Assembly: GCF_000770675.1 (NCBI RefSeq)
Contig: NZ_AVBG01000018.1
Location: 1 to 64,000 of the forward strand
Direction of reading: 5' to 3'
DNA from: Pontibacillus chungwhensis BH030062
Lineage (GTDB): Bacteria > Bacillota > Bacilli > Bacillales > BH030062
Length of the DNA: 64,000 nt
A program made the position numbers and the translations under genes. The notes beneath the pieces were generated by a model. The model was given only the letters and a program-made list of their open reading frames with translations. It had not been told where the DNA came from and ran no database searches. Position 1 is the first letter of the stretch, and every line of letters begins with the position of its first letter. Shown here in pieces: positions 52,600 through 61,884 of this stretch.

Positions 52600-54411
52600 A
52601 TGGTTGTGAGCTCTTTATCTCGCATCGAACAGAAGAATAGTACAGGAACGGAGTATCCAAGACCACAATTTAAGAGGGATCAATGGTACGACTTAAATGG
52701 AGAGTGGGAATTTGCATTTGATGCTGAGGAAGTTGGAGAAATGGAAGGTTGGGAAGGTTCCGCACAGCCGTTCTCTCAACAGATTCAAGTGCCTTATGCT
52801 TATCAAAGTAAAAAGTCTGGTATCCATTCGAAGGAACCTTATGAAGTAGTGTGGTACAAACGCACATTTCATTGGGAAAAGGATAATCAAAATGAGCTTC
52901 TTCTGCACTTTGAGGCAGTGGACTACTATACGAAAGTATGGGTGAACGGCCAATTTGTAGGCGAGCATACGGGGGGGCACACTCCTTTTAGCTTTTCTAT
53001 TGGGACAGCGGTTCAATCGGGTGAGAATACAATTACGGTTCGTGTAGAAGATCGCAACAGCGTTGAGCAGGTGCTCGGGAAACAGTCCTGGAAATCAACG
53101 AACTTCTTATGCTGGTATACCCGCACAACTGGTATCTGGCAACCGGTATGGATGGAAGAGGTTTCACCAGTCTATATCCAAGATGTGAACATGACGCCAA
53201 ATTTAACACAATCAAGTCTTCAATTAGGCGTAAAGCTTCCTCGGCATAGAAAGATCGCTTACTTGGAAGCGAACGTGTATTTCAAAGGGGAATGGATCAA
53301 TACAACAGGGGCATGGGTGAAGCCCAATCAACAGAACATCAGCATGACCGTTAATGTTGAATCAGATGAAGCAGACTTTCGCGTATTTTATTGGAGTCCG
53401 AGCAATCCGCAGTTGTACGATATTACGTTTACACTTAAGAGTGATGAGCATGTCTTAGATGTAGTTAACAGCTATTTTGGTATGCGTAGCATTGAAGCTA
53501 AGGGAGATGCCATTCTATTAAATGATGAGGCGTTTTATCAGAAACTCATTTTAGATCAGGGATACTACAAAGATTCTTTGATGACCGCTAGTTACGAAGA
53601 TATGAAAGCGGATTTAACGAAAGTAAAGGAAATGGGATTTAACGGAGTGAGGCGACATCAAACGATTGGGGACAGGCGATACATGTATTTATGTGATCAA
53701 CTCGGGCTAGTCGTGTGGGCTGAGATGCCAAGCTTCTTTAAATTTACTGATCGTTCTATGGAAGCGATGATGAACGAAACTCGAGAAATGGTGATGAAAC
53801 ATCGTAACCATCCTTCAGTTATCGTCTATACCGTAATGAATGAGTCATGGGGAGTAAATGAAATCTATCACCGTAAGGATCAGCAATCTTTTGTAAACGC
53901 TCTCTATTATCAGACAAAAGCGTTAGACTCTTCACGACTTGTTGTCGGAAATGATGGGTGGGAACATACGCTGACTGATATCTTGACGATTCACGACTAC
54001 AACTCAAATGCAGAAGACTTAGCTTTGGCTTATCGTAACAAAGAGGATTACGTAAATGGAAGCCCTTCTAAAACAAGTCGAAAACAAAACTTTGCTAATG
54101 GATATGAATATAGTGGGCAGCCCATTGTGATGAGTGAGTTCGGCGGGATTGCATATGGTTCTGGGACTGAAGACGATTGGGGTTATGGTACAAGACCACA
54201 GAACGAGGAAGAAGCACTAGACCGCTTTAAACAGTTAATGAAATCAATTATGGATTCACCATCAATCCAAGGCTTTTGTTATACACAACTTACGGATGTT
54301 GAACAAGAGGTTAATGGTTTGTTAGATCATAATCATGAAGAGAAATTCGATACAAAACGCATTTATCAAATCGTAGCTGGTATGAAAGCGGATGGGTTTA
54401 TCTTTGAATAA
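52600..54411 (+). CDS. glycoside hydrolase family 2 enzyme
   Basis: A 603-residue GH2 enzyme (beta-galactosidase/beta-glucuronidase group) that hydrolyses beta-glycosides. Domain order: sugar-binding jelly roll (about 15-190; YDLNGEWEFAFD, WYKRTF, VWVNGQFVGEHTGGHTPF), immunoglobulin-like domain (about 195-290), TIM barrel (about 295-600) with GVRRHQ, acid/base Glu in YTVMNESWG and nucleophile Glu in IVMSEFGG. No signal peptide, so it acts in the cytoplasm. ATG 52600 behind GGGAGCGGTGG. It starts an operon with a GPH symporter, so its substrate is taken up intact. Confidence 0.93.
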   Translation: MVVSSLSRIEQKNSTGTEYPRPQFKRDQWYDLNGEWEFAFDAEEVGEMEGWEGSAQPFSQQIQVPYAYQSKKSGIHSKEPYEVVWYKRTFHWEKDNQNELLLHFEAVDYYTKVWVNGQFVGEHTGGHTPFSFSIGTAVQSGENTITVRVEDRNSVEQVLGKQSWKSTNFLCWYTRTTGIWQPVWMEEVSPVYIQDVNMTPNLTQSSLQLGVKLPRHRKIAYLEANVYFKGEWINTTGAWVKPNQQNISMTVNVESDEADFRVFYWSPSNPQLYDITFTLKSDEHVLDVVNSYFGMRSIEAKGDAILLNDEAFYQKLILDQGYYKDSLMTASYEDMKADLTKVKEMGFNGVRRHQTIGDRRYMYLCDQLGLVVWAEMPSFFKFTDRSMEAMMNETREMVMKHRNHPSVIVYTVMNESWGVNEIYHRKDQQSFVNALYYQTKALDSSRLVVGNDGWEHTLTDILTIHDYNSNAEDLALAYRNKEDYVNGSPSKTSRKQNFANGYEYSGQPIVMSEFGGIAYGSGTEDDWGYGTRPQNEEEALDRFKQLMKSIMDSPSIQGFCYTQLTDVEQEVNGLLDHNHEEKFDTKRIYQIVAGMKADGFIFE

Positions 54412-54428
54412 CTAAGGGGGAGTACAAA

Positions 54429-55829
54429 GTGGAGACTGCTAAAGAGCAACATGTAGAACCGACGGATGGGGAATTAAAAGAAGATATTCGTACCAAGGAG
54501 ATCGCTTCTTACTTTGGGTATGGATTTGCTCAGTGTATAAGCTTTGGATTAATTGGTACGTACATTCTGTTCTTCTATACAGATATTTTAGGGATCTCGG
54601 CAGCAGCAGCGAGTGTCATCTTTCTAATCGCAAGAACATGGGACGCCATTAATGACCCGATGATGGCTTCCCTTATGGATACGCTAAAATCAAAGCACGG
54701 GAAATTTAGACCGTATCTAAAATACATGCCTTATTTAATTGTTCTATCTACCATTGCTTGTTTCTTGCCATTAGATGGCTTAAGTATGACAGCTAAGCTG
54801 ATTTACGCTGGAGGTACGTATATTTTGTGGGGGATGGTGTATACAGCATCTGACGTACCATTTTGGTCACTGTCCTCGGTAATGAGTCAGGATACGCAGC
54901 AGCGTACTAAATTAATTACGTTTGCCAATATGGGAGTATTCACAGGGATTGCTTTATCACCAACAATCTTCATTCCTCTTACAAAATGGCTCGGTGGAGG
55001 AGATACAGGTCAGGGTTACCTTCTGGCTACGATTGCTTTAATGGCCATTGCGTTACCTATTATGTTAAATGGTTTCAAAAATACAAAAGAACGTGTGGAG
55101 CCGCCTAAGTCGAAAGTGAAATTCTCGGATGGACTGCGCGCGCTAAAAGCGAATAAACCGATGTTTGCGATCTTAGTTGTGTTCTTCTGCAATGTGTTTA
55201 TGAATATCACGCAAGCTTTAAATATTTACTTTTTTACGTACAATCTTGGAAGCGCTTCACTTATGACAATGTTTGGTATTATTAGTTTCGCCAGCTGTAT
55301 CGGGTTCTTCATTATCCCTAAGCTAACGAAACAGTATAAGAAAAAGCATATTCTGATGGTGATTGTAGCGGTGGACATTCTTGTTCGAATTGTTTGGTTC
55401 TCTGTTGGGTATGGCAGCGTTGTTGTATCACTCATCTTCATAGGGGTTACGATGCTTCTGTATACAAGTACTGGACCACTCATCTCTGGAATGCTAGCTG
55501 AAACGATTGAGTATACAGAGTATAAGACAGGAAAAAGAAACGAAGCGGTTGTCTTCTCAGGCCAGACATTTACAGGGAAGTTGTCGGTTGCCGTATCTGG
55601 TGGTGCAACAGGTTTGATCTTAACAGCAATAAATTATCAGTCGAATCAGGCTCAGAGCGAATTTACAATGGACATGCTATTCTTCGTCATTGCCCTGCTT
55701 CCTGCTCTTGGTTCACTTATTCGGTTGATCATTATGTACTTCTATTCTTACACAGAAACAGAGTACAAAGATATTGTTGAGAAATTACGTGTTCGAAAGA
55801 AATATCCTCAAGTCTACCCACAGAAGTAA
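54429..55829 (+). CDS. GPH-family sugar:cation symporter
   Basis: A 466-residue, 12-helix transporter of the glycoside-pentoside-hexuronide family (MelB/UidB/XynB group). Visible: YFGYGFAQCISFGLIGTYIL in helix 1, ARTWDAINDPMMASLMD near residue 70 (the cation-site Asp region), and GKFRPYLKYMPY. Starts 17 bases after the GH2 gene at GTG 54429 with AAGGGGGAG upstream. With GH2 and aldose epimerase it forms an uptake and cleavage pathway, probably Na+- or H+-driven, for a beta-galactoside or beta-glucuronide. Confidence 0.93.
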   Translation: METAKEQHVEPTDGELKEDIRTKEIASYFGYGFAQCISFGLIGTYILFFYTDILGISAAAASVIFLIARTWDAINDPMMASLMDTLKSKHGKFRPYLKYMPYLIVLSTIACFLPLDGLSMTAKLIYAGGTYILWGMVYTASDVPFWSLSSVMSQDTQQRTKLITFANMGVFTGIALSPTIFIPLTKWLGGGDTGQGYLLATIALMAIALPIMLNGFKNTKERVEPPKSKVKFSDGLRALKANKPMFAILVVFFCNVFMNITQALNIYFFTYNLGSASLMTMFGIISFASCIGFFIIPKLTKQYKKKHILMVIVAVDILVRIVWFSVGYGSVVVSLIFIGVTMLLYTSTGPLISGMLAETIEYTEYKTGKRNEAVVFSGQTFTGKLSVAVSGGATGLILTAINYQSNQAQSEFTMDMLFFVIALLPALGSLIRLIIMYFYSYTETEYKDIVEKLRVRKKYPQVYPQK

Positions 55830-55927
55830 TCAAGGTGTAGCCTAAAGAAAATAATAGGGAGCATTTATTTTGAGAAGAAAGATTTTGTTATACTAAGGGA
55901 AACTATGGATACACGGAGGCTTCTTTC

Positions 55928-56839
55928 ATGAAGAAACTACCATTAAACTTTGAAAATATGCTCCCTATTAATAAGGCATTATCCAATCCTACACGAGTGA
56001 AGATATTAAATTTATTAAGTGAAAAGCCACATAATGTGAACGAGTTAGCCGAGAAGCTTGATCTTCCTTTCTCTACGACGGCTTCTCACGTCAATAAACT
56101 AGAAGAAGTGGAACTGATTATTACCGAGCTCGTACCTGGAAGGGGTACACAAAAAGTAAGTGCCATGAACTATGATCGAATTGTTATTGACTTATTTAAT
56201 AAAGAAGGGCAATTCAATGAGCATGAAATTACACTGGATATGAATATAGGGGATTATTTGGACTGCTATGCCCAGCCACACTGCGGAGTAGTGGGTGAGA
56301 AGGATTACATTGGGGTTCAAGATGATCCTCGTTCTTTCTATGAACCTGAGCGTAAACATGCACAGTTACTTTATTTTAAAGATGGTTACGTGGAATATAG
56401 GCTGCCGAATCGAATTCCACATGGTTATACAGCTAAGGAAATCGTGTTTAGTGCAGAGCTCTGTTCAGAAGCGCCGAATTTCAAATTGGATTGGCCATCG
56501 GATATTACAGCTTCAGTCAATCATAAAGAAATTGGGACGTGGACTTCGCCTGGTGATTTTGGTGGTGAAAGAGGAAAACTCACCCCGCAGTGGTGGCGTA
56601 CGAATTTAACCCAATACGGCTTACTTAAACAATGGAAAGTCAATGAAGAAGGTAGTTTTATTGATAATGAAAAAGTCTCGGACATTACGATTCATGATTT
56701 AGAGCTGAGTGATCTTCCATACATTGCGTTTAAGCTAGGCATTAAAGAAGACGCAACCAATAAAGGCGGCATGAATTTATTCGGAGAGAAATTTGGTCAT
56801 TATGAGCAAGGAATTAAGATGAATATTAAATACGCATAA
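55928..56839 (+). CDS. ArsR-type regulator with sugar-sensing-like C-terminus
   Basis: A 303-residue regulator with an N-terminal ArsR-type winged helix (about 10-85; LSNPTRVKILNLLSEKP, VNELAEKLDLPFSTTASHVNKLEE) and a large C-terminal domain (about 100-303) with many Trp and Tyr. Ordinary ArsR proteins are near 100 residues, so the long domain likely binds the inducer of the glycoside genes. No CxC metal site. Lies after the symporter and before galM, which points to control of this operon. The precise ligand is unknown. Confidence 0.82.
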   Translation: MKKLPLNFENMLPINKALSNPTRVKILNLLSEKPHNVNELAEKLDLPFSTTASHVNKLEEVELIITELVPGRGTQKVSAMNYDRIVIDLFNKEGQFNEHEITLDMNIGDYLDCYAQPHCGVVGEKDYIGVQDDPRSFYEPERKHAQLLYFKDGYVEYRLPNRIPHGYTAKEIVFSAELCSEAPNFKLDWPSDITASVNHKEIGTWTSPGDFGGERGKLTPQWWRTNLTQYGLLKQWKVNEEGSFIDNEKVSDITIHDLELSDLPYIAFKLGIKEDATNKGGMNLFGEKFGHYEQGIKMNIKYA

Positions 56840-56868
56840 CGAGGACAAGGATTTGGAGGTGTTCATCA

Positions 56869-57903
56869 ATGAACATTACAGAACATGTGACAGTAAACGA
56901 TTGGAAAGAGGTTACGTTGACGAACGACGCTGGTATGTCGGTCAGTTTTCTAAACTATGGGGGAACGATTACAGAGATCAACGTCCCTGATCAAAATGGG
57001 CATACAGAAAATGTTGTTCTGGCTTATGAGAATTATGAAGATTATATCCATGACCCAAATTATCTTGGGGCTCTAATAGGGAGAATAGCCGGACGAGTGG
57101 ATGGAGCATCGTTTTCTATAAATGGCGAAGATTATTATTTACATGAGAATGAAGGAAAGAATTCATTACATGGAGGCGGACAAGGCTTTCATACGAAACT
57201 GTGGGAACTATCTCCGTTCCAGGAAGAGGATAAGGTAGGGGTGAATCTTACTTATGAAAGTCCTCATTTAGAAGGTGGCTATCCTGGGAATCTTTCTATT
57301 CAAGTAACCTATCAATTAAATAATGATAACCAGTTTACCATTTCGTACAGAGCAAAGAGTGATCAAGACACGGCTCTGACCCTAACAAACCATAGCTATT
57401 TTAACTTAAGTGGAGATGCCAAAAGAACCATCCATGATCACACCATTCAATTCGACAGTAATCAGTTTGTCGAGCTAGATTCAACCCTAATCCCAACAGG
57501 AAAGGTTGAGTCAGTTCAAGGGACTCCTTTTGATTTAAGAGAGGAAACCCTCTTACGAGACAGGCTTGGTTCCACTCATCCGCAGTTGGATTTAGCCAAT
57601 TTAGGATTTGACCATTCGTTTCTCTTTAACCATGACAAGGAAGAGAGTGTTGTTGTTAAAGATGAGGAGAGCGGAAGAGTTATGAAGCTTATGACGAATC
57701 AGCCAGCTATCGTGTTTTACACGGGGAATAATCTGATGGAAGATCATAAATTAGCAAGCGGCCCTGCTAAGAAGCATGATGCAATGTGTTTAGAAACACA
57801 AGCTTCACCAGCCTCTCTTCATCACGAAGGCTTTCCAGACGTTCGACTAAAAGCTGGTGAGCTCTATGAGAAGTACACCACGTTTTCTTTTGGGACTGTA
57901 TGA
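56869..57903 (+). CDS. galM: aldose 1-epimerase (mutarotase)
   Basis: A 344-residue mutarotase that interconverts alpha and beta anomers of glucose or galactose after glycoside cleavage. Family blocks seen: NYGGTITEINVPDQNG, GRIAGRVDGASF, NSLHGGGQGFHTKLWE (active-site His), LTNHSYFNLSGD (catalytic His) and CLETQASPASLHHEGFPDV with the catalytic Glu. ATG behind TTGGAGGTG. Last gene of the operon, followed by the hairpin at 57907. Confidence 0.94.
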   Translation: MNITEHVTVNDWKEVTLTNDAGMSVSFLNYGGTITEINVPDQNGHTENVVLAYENYEDYIHDPNYLGALIGRIAGRVDGASFSINGEDYYLHENEGKNSLHGGGQGFHTKLWELSPFQEEDKVGVNLTYESPHLEGGYPGNLSIQVTYQLNNDNQFTISYRAKSDQDTALTLTNHSYFNLSGDAKRTIHDHTIQFDSNQFVELDSTLIPTGKVESVQGTPFDLREETLLRDRLGSTHPQLDLANLGFDHSFLFNHDKEESVVVKDEESGRVMKLMTNQPAIVFYTGNNLMEDHKLASGPAKKHDAMCLETQASPASLHHEGFPDVRLKAGELYEKYTTFSFGTV

Positions 57904-57906
57904 GTT

Positions 57907-57944
57907 AGAGATTATTGATCAAACGTTTGATCAATAATCTCTTT
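57907..57944 (+). terminator. hairpin with TTGATCAAACGTTTGATCAA core, site 5
   Basis: AGAGATTA flank pairs with TAATCTCT around the core at 57915-57934, followed by TTT. It starts four bases after the galM stop and is the only terminator candidate for the operon. Confidence 0.85.
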
Positions 57945-57995
57945 AAGAAGGCTCAAAGCTGAGAGAATGTCTCCGTTTACTTTAATGGAGCGTAA

Positions 57996-58121
57996 GGTGG
58001 GCCTGGAAACCACTCGCTTTCCTGTGGGGAGCTGGTGAGCCTCCTCACCCGGCAAAGCCGGCCTGCGGGGTCTCACCTAGGCTCTTCTGCCCACGGGAGT
58101 CTCGCAGTTTCCAGGCCCACC
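57996..58121 (-). repeat. GGAGACTCC-type Bacillaceae repeat, copy 3 (reverse)
   Basis: Outer arms GGTGGGCCTGGAAAC and GTTTCCAGGCCCACC pair; the inside carries the reverse complement of the shared text (ACTCGCTTTCC, GAGCCTCCTC, CCTGCGGGGTCTC, CCCACGGGAGTCTC). Confidence 0.85.
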
Positions 58122-58216
58122 TTTTCCGTATTGGAAGAAACGGAAACAGACCACATGTAGTTTTAAGTGGAGACCGCAACGCTAAAGCAGCGGGCCGGTT
58201 AATCAAAATATAGCTA

Positions 58217-58337
58217 GGTGGGATGGGGAACGGGGAGACTCCTGCGGGAGAAAGAGGTCGACGAGACCCCGCAGGATGGTTTTCCCGAGGAGGCTCGACA
58301 GCTCGCCCGCGGAAAGCGAGCCGTTGCCCAGCCCACC
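58217..58337 (+). repeat. GGAGACTCC-type Bacillaceae repeat, copy 2
   Basis: Outer arms GGTGGGATGGGGAACGG and CCGTTGCCCAGCCCACC pair; inside are GGGGAGACTCCTGCGGGAG, GAGACCCCGCAGG, CCGAGGAGGCTC and GCGGAAAGCGAG. ORFs read through it are not genes. Confidence 0.88.
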
Positions 58338-58421
58338 AAGCACTCAACAAAAGTAACGGCCCTATCCAACCAAAAAAGTCTCAGCTTCAAGTATTCAAGA
58401 TTACTACCCTATAAAACTAAA

Positions 58422-58451
58422 GAAAGCCTCCCAAATTGTTGGGAGGCTTTT
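58422..58451 (-). terminator. fda terminator
   Basis: AAAGCCTCCC / GGGAGGCTTT hairpin just after the aldolase stop on the minus strand. Confidence 0.85.
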
Positions 58452-58458
58452 GGTTTAG

Positions 58459-59349
58459 TTATTTCTTGTTTACGGAAGCATCATAAATGACGTCTACAGC
58501 GTGCTGTAGTGACTTGTTGAATTCTTCGTCAGATTGATTGGCATTCAAGTCAGCGATCAAGGCACGGGAGAAGCTTGCGATTAGGTTTTCGTTTTCTTTT
58601 AACTTCTCATTGGCTTCGTCACGAGAATATCCGCCTGATAAGGCAACGACACGTACGACGCGAGGATGCTCAGCTAATTCTTTATACGTGTTGGCTTTCG
58701 TAGGAATAGAAAGCTTAAGCATCACGTTTTCGTCTTCTGTTAGGTCATTTAAGTTTTTCAGGATTTCGTCTCGTAGAATCTCTTCGGATTTCTCTTTATC
58801 TTCACTGTGAATGTTTACTTCTGGTTCTATGATTGGCACAAGGCCTTCTGCGATAATTTGTTTACCAGCTTCAAATTGCTGGTCGACGACAGCTTTAATG
58901 CCTGATGGATTTGGTTCATGGATGACCGAGCGCATCTTAGTACCGAAGATGTTTCGTTCATTAGCGCGTCGCAATGTTTCTTCTAAATCGTGAATAGGCT
59001 TCATAAGCTGAACGCCGTTTTCTTTCTCTGCTAGACCTTTATCGACTTTGAGGAACGGAACAATGTCGTTGTCAGCCAGGTAGTCAGCTGTATATTTGCC
59101 TTCGATTTCACGGTCCATCGTTTGTTCGAAAAGAATCGTGCCTAGGATCTTATCTGAATCAAAAGCAGGAGACGTTATGATGCGTGTACGCATTTGGTGA
59201 ACCCGGTCAAACATCTCGTCTTCACCAGAATAAGCATCTTCAGGTACGCCGTAGTCTGCTAGTGCTTTCGGCGTACTTCCGCCACTTTGGTCAAGTGCGG
59301 CAATAAATCCTTTACCGTTTTTGATTTTATCGAATTGTTTGTTGTTCAT
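58459..59349 (-). CDS. fda: class I fructose-bisphosphate aldolase
   Basis: A 296-residue Schiff-base aldolase of the FdaB/Staphylococcus type that reversibly splits fructose-1,6-bisphosphate. Seen: [19 protein letters not shown] near residue 18, [10 protein letters not shown] (Lys), [19 protein letters not shown] and MLKLSIPTK with the Schiff-base Lys region, [13 protein letters not shown] phosphate loop. ATG 59349 has AAGGAG nine bases before. Monocistronic. It can serve gluconeogenesis together with the class III bisphosphatase at 20743. Confidence 0.94.
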   Translation of the reverse strand: MNNKQFDKIKNGKGFIAALDQSGGSTPKALADYGVPEDAYSGEDEMFDRVHQMRTRIITSPAFDSDKILGTILFEQTMDREIEGKYTADYLADNDIVPFLKVDKGLAEKENGVQLMKPIHDLEETLRRANERNIFGTKMRSVIHEPNPSGIKAVVDQQFEAGKQIIAEGLVPIIEPEVNIHSEDKEKSEEILRDEILKNLNDLTEDENVMLKLSIPTKANTYKELAEHPRVVRVVALSGGYSRDEANEKLKENENLIASFSRALIADLNANQSDEEFNKSLQHAVDVIYDASVNKK

Positions 59350-59585
59350 GGTTCCCACTCCTTTTTTGAAAAGTCCACTAGTATCCTTCCCCTTTATGTC
59401 GGATCCCTAACCTTGGATATAGAAAAAAGACATTTTGATTGTCCTTATAAGTTAAATGAATAAATGATCTAGTTGATTACGATCGAACACATTTTCAACA
59501 TCAATAGTGAGATCCTTTGACTGTCGGGGCTTCTTTCAATATGATAAAATTGGAAATAAATAGAGAGGGCGAAGGGGGATTAGAT

Positions 59586-59864
59586 TTGAATTTCTTTCAA
59601 GGAATTTGGGATATTGTGATAGGGGTGTGTTTTCTGTATTTCTTTGTGTTAGGGGCTGTTGGGATGACGGTCTTGCTGAAGCGAGCGTTTCTTGAGCGGA
59701 GTAAAGTGAAGTATGGTCTGAGTATCTATCTCACTGCATTGCTCGTCTACGTCGTGACAAAACTCTACACCGTATCACCTCTTTTGACTTTGGTGGGTTT
59801 AGGAGCCTTTGTCATAGTGGGAGTCATTACGTATAAAAAGTTTACTATCGAAGTTTCATCATAA
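59586..59864 (+). CDS. small membrane protein, unknown
   Basis: A 92-residue protein with three hydrophobic helices (about 8-29, 43-60 and 64-82) and no family I know. TTG 59586 is chosen because GAAGGGGGAT lies just upstream; a longer reading to 59517 has no ribosome site. A terminator at 59931 follows. Confidence 0.6.
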   Translation: MNFFQGIWDIVIGVCFLYFFVLGAVGMTVLLKRAFLERSKVKYGLSIYLTALLVYVVTKLYTVSPLLTLVGLGAFVIVGVITYKKFTIEVSS

Positions 59865-59930
59865 AGAATGCAAGATCAGCAGGGTGAAATAATTCCAATA
59901 TCCCGCTATAATCATCAATTACAAATAAAG

Positions 59931-59962
59931 AAGAAGGCTCCCACCAGGGAACCTCCTTTTTA
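59931..59962. terminator. bidirectional terminator
   Basis: AAGAAGGCTCCC / GGGAACCTCCTTTTT between convergent genes ending at 59864 and 59971. Confidence 0.75.
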
Positions 59963-59970
59963 ATAATTAT

Positions 59971-61614
59971 TTAGTTTCTACGACATCTTGGTCGGTTACA
60001 GTGCGTACATACGTTGCCGTTACGATCTACTTCACATTCACAAACGACATCTCTTCGACGTTTGCCATGGCCGCCATGACCTCCGCGTCCACAGCCACCG
60101 TACATTCCATCATCAGACATGCCGTTGTTCATCATGTCTTCTTCGGTTTCTGTGTCTTCATCCATATTATCCATACGACTTCTGTGACCGTTTCCGCATT
60201 TCCCACCTTGCTCACAACGTGGTGTGAATGGGGCGCCTTCTGTAGAAGATTCCATAACGAGACCTTGTGCTAATTCGTTTACGATTTGTGTGTCGGTTCC
60301 ACTAATTGATAGTTGTAACGTAGGCGCTAACGTGCCGCCGAAGCGGTTAAAGACGAACTGATCCGGTAGTGATGGCAATTGATCCAAGCTAACACCATCA
60401 AGGTTGTAGTAGTTAATAAAGCTTAGCGTAGACAAGTCTGGTAGTACGATCCAAGAATAAGCTTGGAATGGCTCTTCAGGTGGGTTCGCTACAACAAGCC
60501 CGCCTTCGCCTAATGGAACATAGTTACCACGGAAGTCGTTCGCTACGAAACCATACAAGCCATCTGGACCATCAAGTCCTGGGGCAAACGTAAATTGGTG
60601 ACTTACGATAAATAGGTGGTAACGTCCGCCTATATATACAATGTGTGGTCGCTCAAGCTGTTGGTTAACGCAATCTGCTTCTAGGATTGGAGGAAGGAGT
60701 TCCCACTCGCGATAATCGCTACTGCGAAGAAGCGCTATCCCTACGTTTCCATTAAAGTTTGCGGAGCCGTTCGGTACGTCATTCCCGCTTCGATAGTCTC
60801 CGTCCCCAATGTTCTCAGGGTTACACTCTCGCTCGACTGGCTGTTGAGGTGTTGCTGTGTTTCCTTCAAAAATAATATATTCACAGCCGCTTTCAGGATC
60901 GATCCAATACCAAGGATCACGGAAAGAGTAAATAATCCCACCGCTTGATTGTTCCTGAGTTTGATAGAATTCCCCGTCTGGAACGAGAATGATGGAGTGC
61001 TCTTCCCAGTTATTGAATAAAACACCATTCAAGTCAGAGAAAATTTCTCCTTTAGCGAAAGCCATGCGCTGTTCGTACGTGACTTGTGCTTCATTGCGAC
61101 GACCGGTAGCCGTGTAGAAGAAGAAAATTTCACCGTTTTCTACAAAAGCTGACCCAGCCCACTGACGAGAGCCTAACGCATCCCCTTCAGGGAATACTAC
61201 GCCCCCTGGAATCCAGTCCTGGCCATCGCGTGAATAGAAGTAACGGATGGTTGCGATGTCGTGACGTTTACCAGGTAGCACGCTTCTTGGAGCTGTTAAA
61301 GAGAAGATGACACGCCATCCTCCAGGAAGGACTGCAATGGAACCATCTTTCTCACGAAGGGGCCACGTGTCCCAAACCCAAAGATCTGGAGCTGTATCCT
61401 CAAATGGTTCTTCAATGATTGGTGCAGCGTTTTCTGAAGTGATTCGAATTTGATCAGCTTGTTGTCGGGTCCAAGCAGATGGTGTAGCGCCTCGGTTCTC
61501 CTCTAAGCAACATTCGAATTTTCTACAGAACTTTTTACATTTGCGACAGCGCCCATCCTTATCATGATAATGTCCGCTGTCGTGCTTGCACTGACAGTTG
61601 TTATGATGATGCAT
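59971..61614 (-). CDS. GH68 fructan enzyme with Cys/His-rich ends
   Basis: A 547-residue glycoside hydrolase family 68 protein (levansucrase/inulosucrase/invertase group). Catalytic set present: nucleophile D82 in WVWDTWPLR, transition-state Asp D233 in SFRDPWYW and acid/base E321 in QLERPHIVY. Unlike secreted levansucrases it has no signal peptide: it begins MHHHNNCQCKHDSGHYHD with seven Cys in 36 residues, and ends with a Gly/Asp/Met-rich segment and CECEVDRNGNVCTHCNRPRC. These ends resemble spore coat or exosporium proteins. ATG 61614 has AAAGGA nine bases upstream. A SigK-like promoter lies at 61669. Activity on sucrose is expected but location is inferred. Confidence 0.88.
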   Translation of the reverse strand: MHHHNNCQCKHDSGHYHDKDGRCRKCKKFCRKFECCLEENRGATPSAWTRQQADQIRITSENAAPIIEEPFEDTAPDLWVWDTWPLREKDGSIAVLPGGWRVIFSLTAPRSVLPGKRHDIATIRYFYSRDGQDWIPGGVVFPEGDALGSRQWAGSAFVENGEIFFFYTATGRRNEAQVTYEQRMAFAKGEIFSDLNGVLFNNWEEHSIILVPDGEFYQTQEQSSGGIIYSFRDPWYWIDPESGCEYIIFEGNTATPQQPVERECNPENIGDGDYRSGNDVPNGSANFNGNVGIALLRSSDYREWELLPPILEADCVNQQLERPHIVYIGGRYHLFIVSHQFTFAPGLDGPDGLYGFVANDFRGNYVPLGEGGLVVANPPEEPFQAYSWIVLPDLSTLSFINYYNLDGVSLDQLPSLPDQFVFNRFGGTLAPTLQLSISGTDTQIVNELAQGLVMESSTEGAPFTPRCEQGGKCGNGHRSRMDNMDEDTETEEDMMNNGMSDDGMYGGCGRGGHGGHGKRRRDVVCECEVDRNGNVCTHCNRPRCRRN

Positions 61615-61668
61615 TCTACCAATTCCTTTCCAACACATAAATTTGCTTCTATTTTTAGAAGCTTGCTA

Positions 61669-61695
61669 TACACTATGCGAGAGGATGAGATTGGT
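61669..61695 (-). promoter_or_regulatory. candidate SigK promoter of the GH68 gene
   Basis: On the minus strand ACC, 15 bases, then CATAGTGTA, fitting the SigK pattern (AC near -35, CATANNNTA at -10), about 55 bases before the start codon. Would mean late mother-cell expression. Confidence 0.45.
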
Positions 61696-61884
61696 ATAGA
61701 CAAACTGTCCGGTGAAAATGCTCATTTTAGTAAATGCAGGCGGTTGTAAGGGGGGAGGGATTTATTTCCGATATATTTCCTGCGCATTCTACTGCACATA
61801 GCCTAGTAGGATGTAGTATAGTTGGAATAGACAAAAAATTCTAATAGATATTAGGAGATTATTTCATAGGAGGAATCGAATAAC

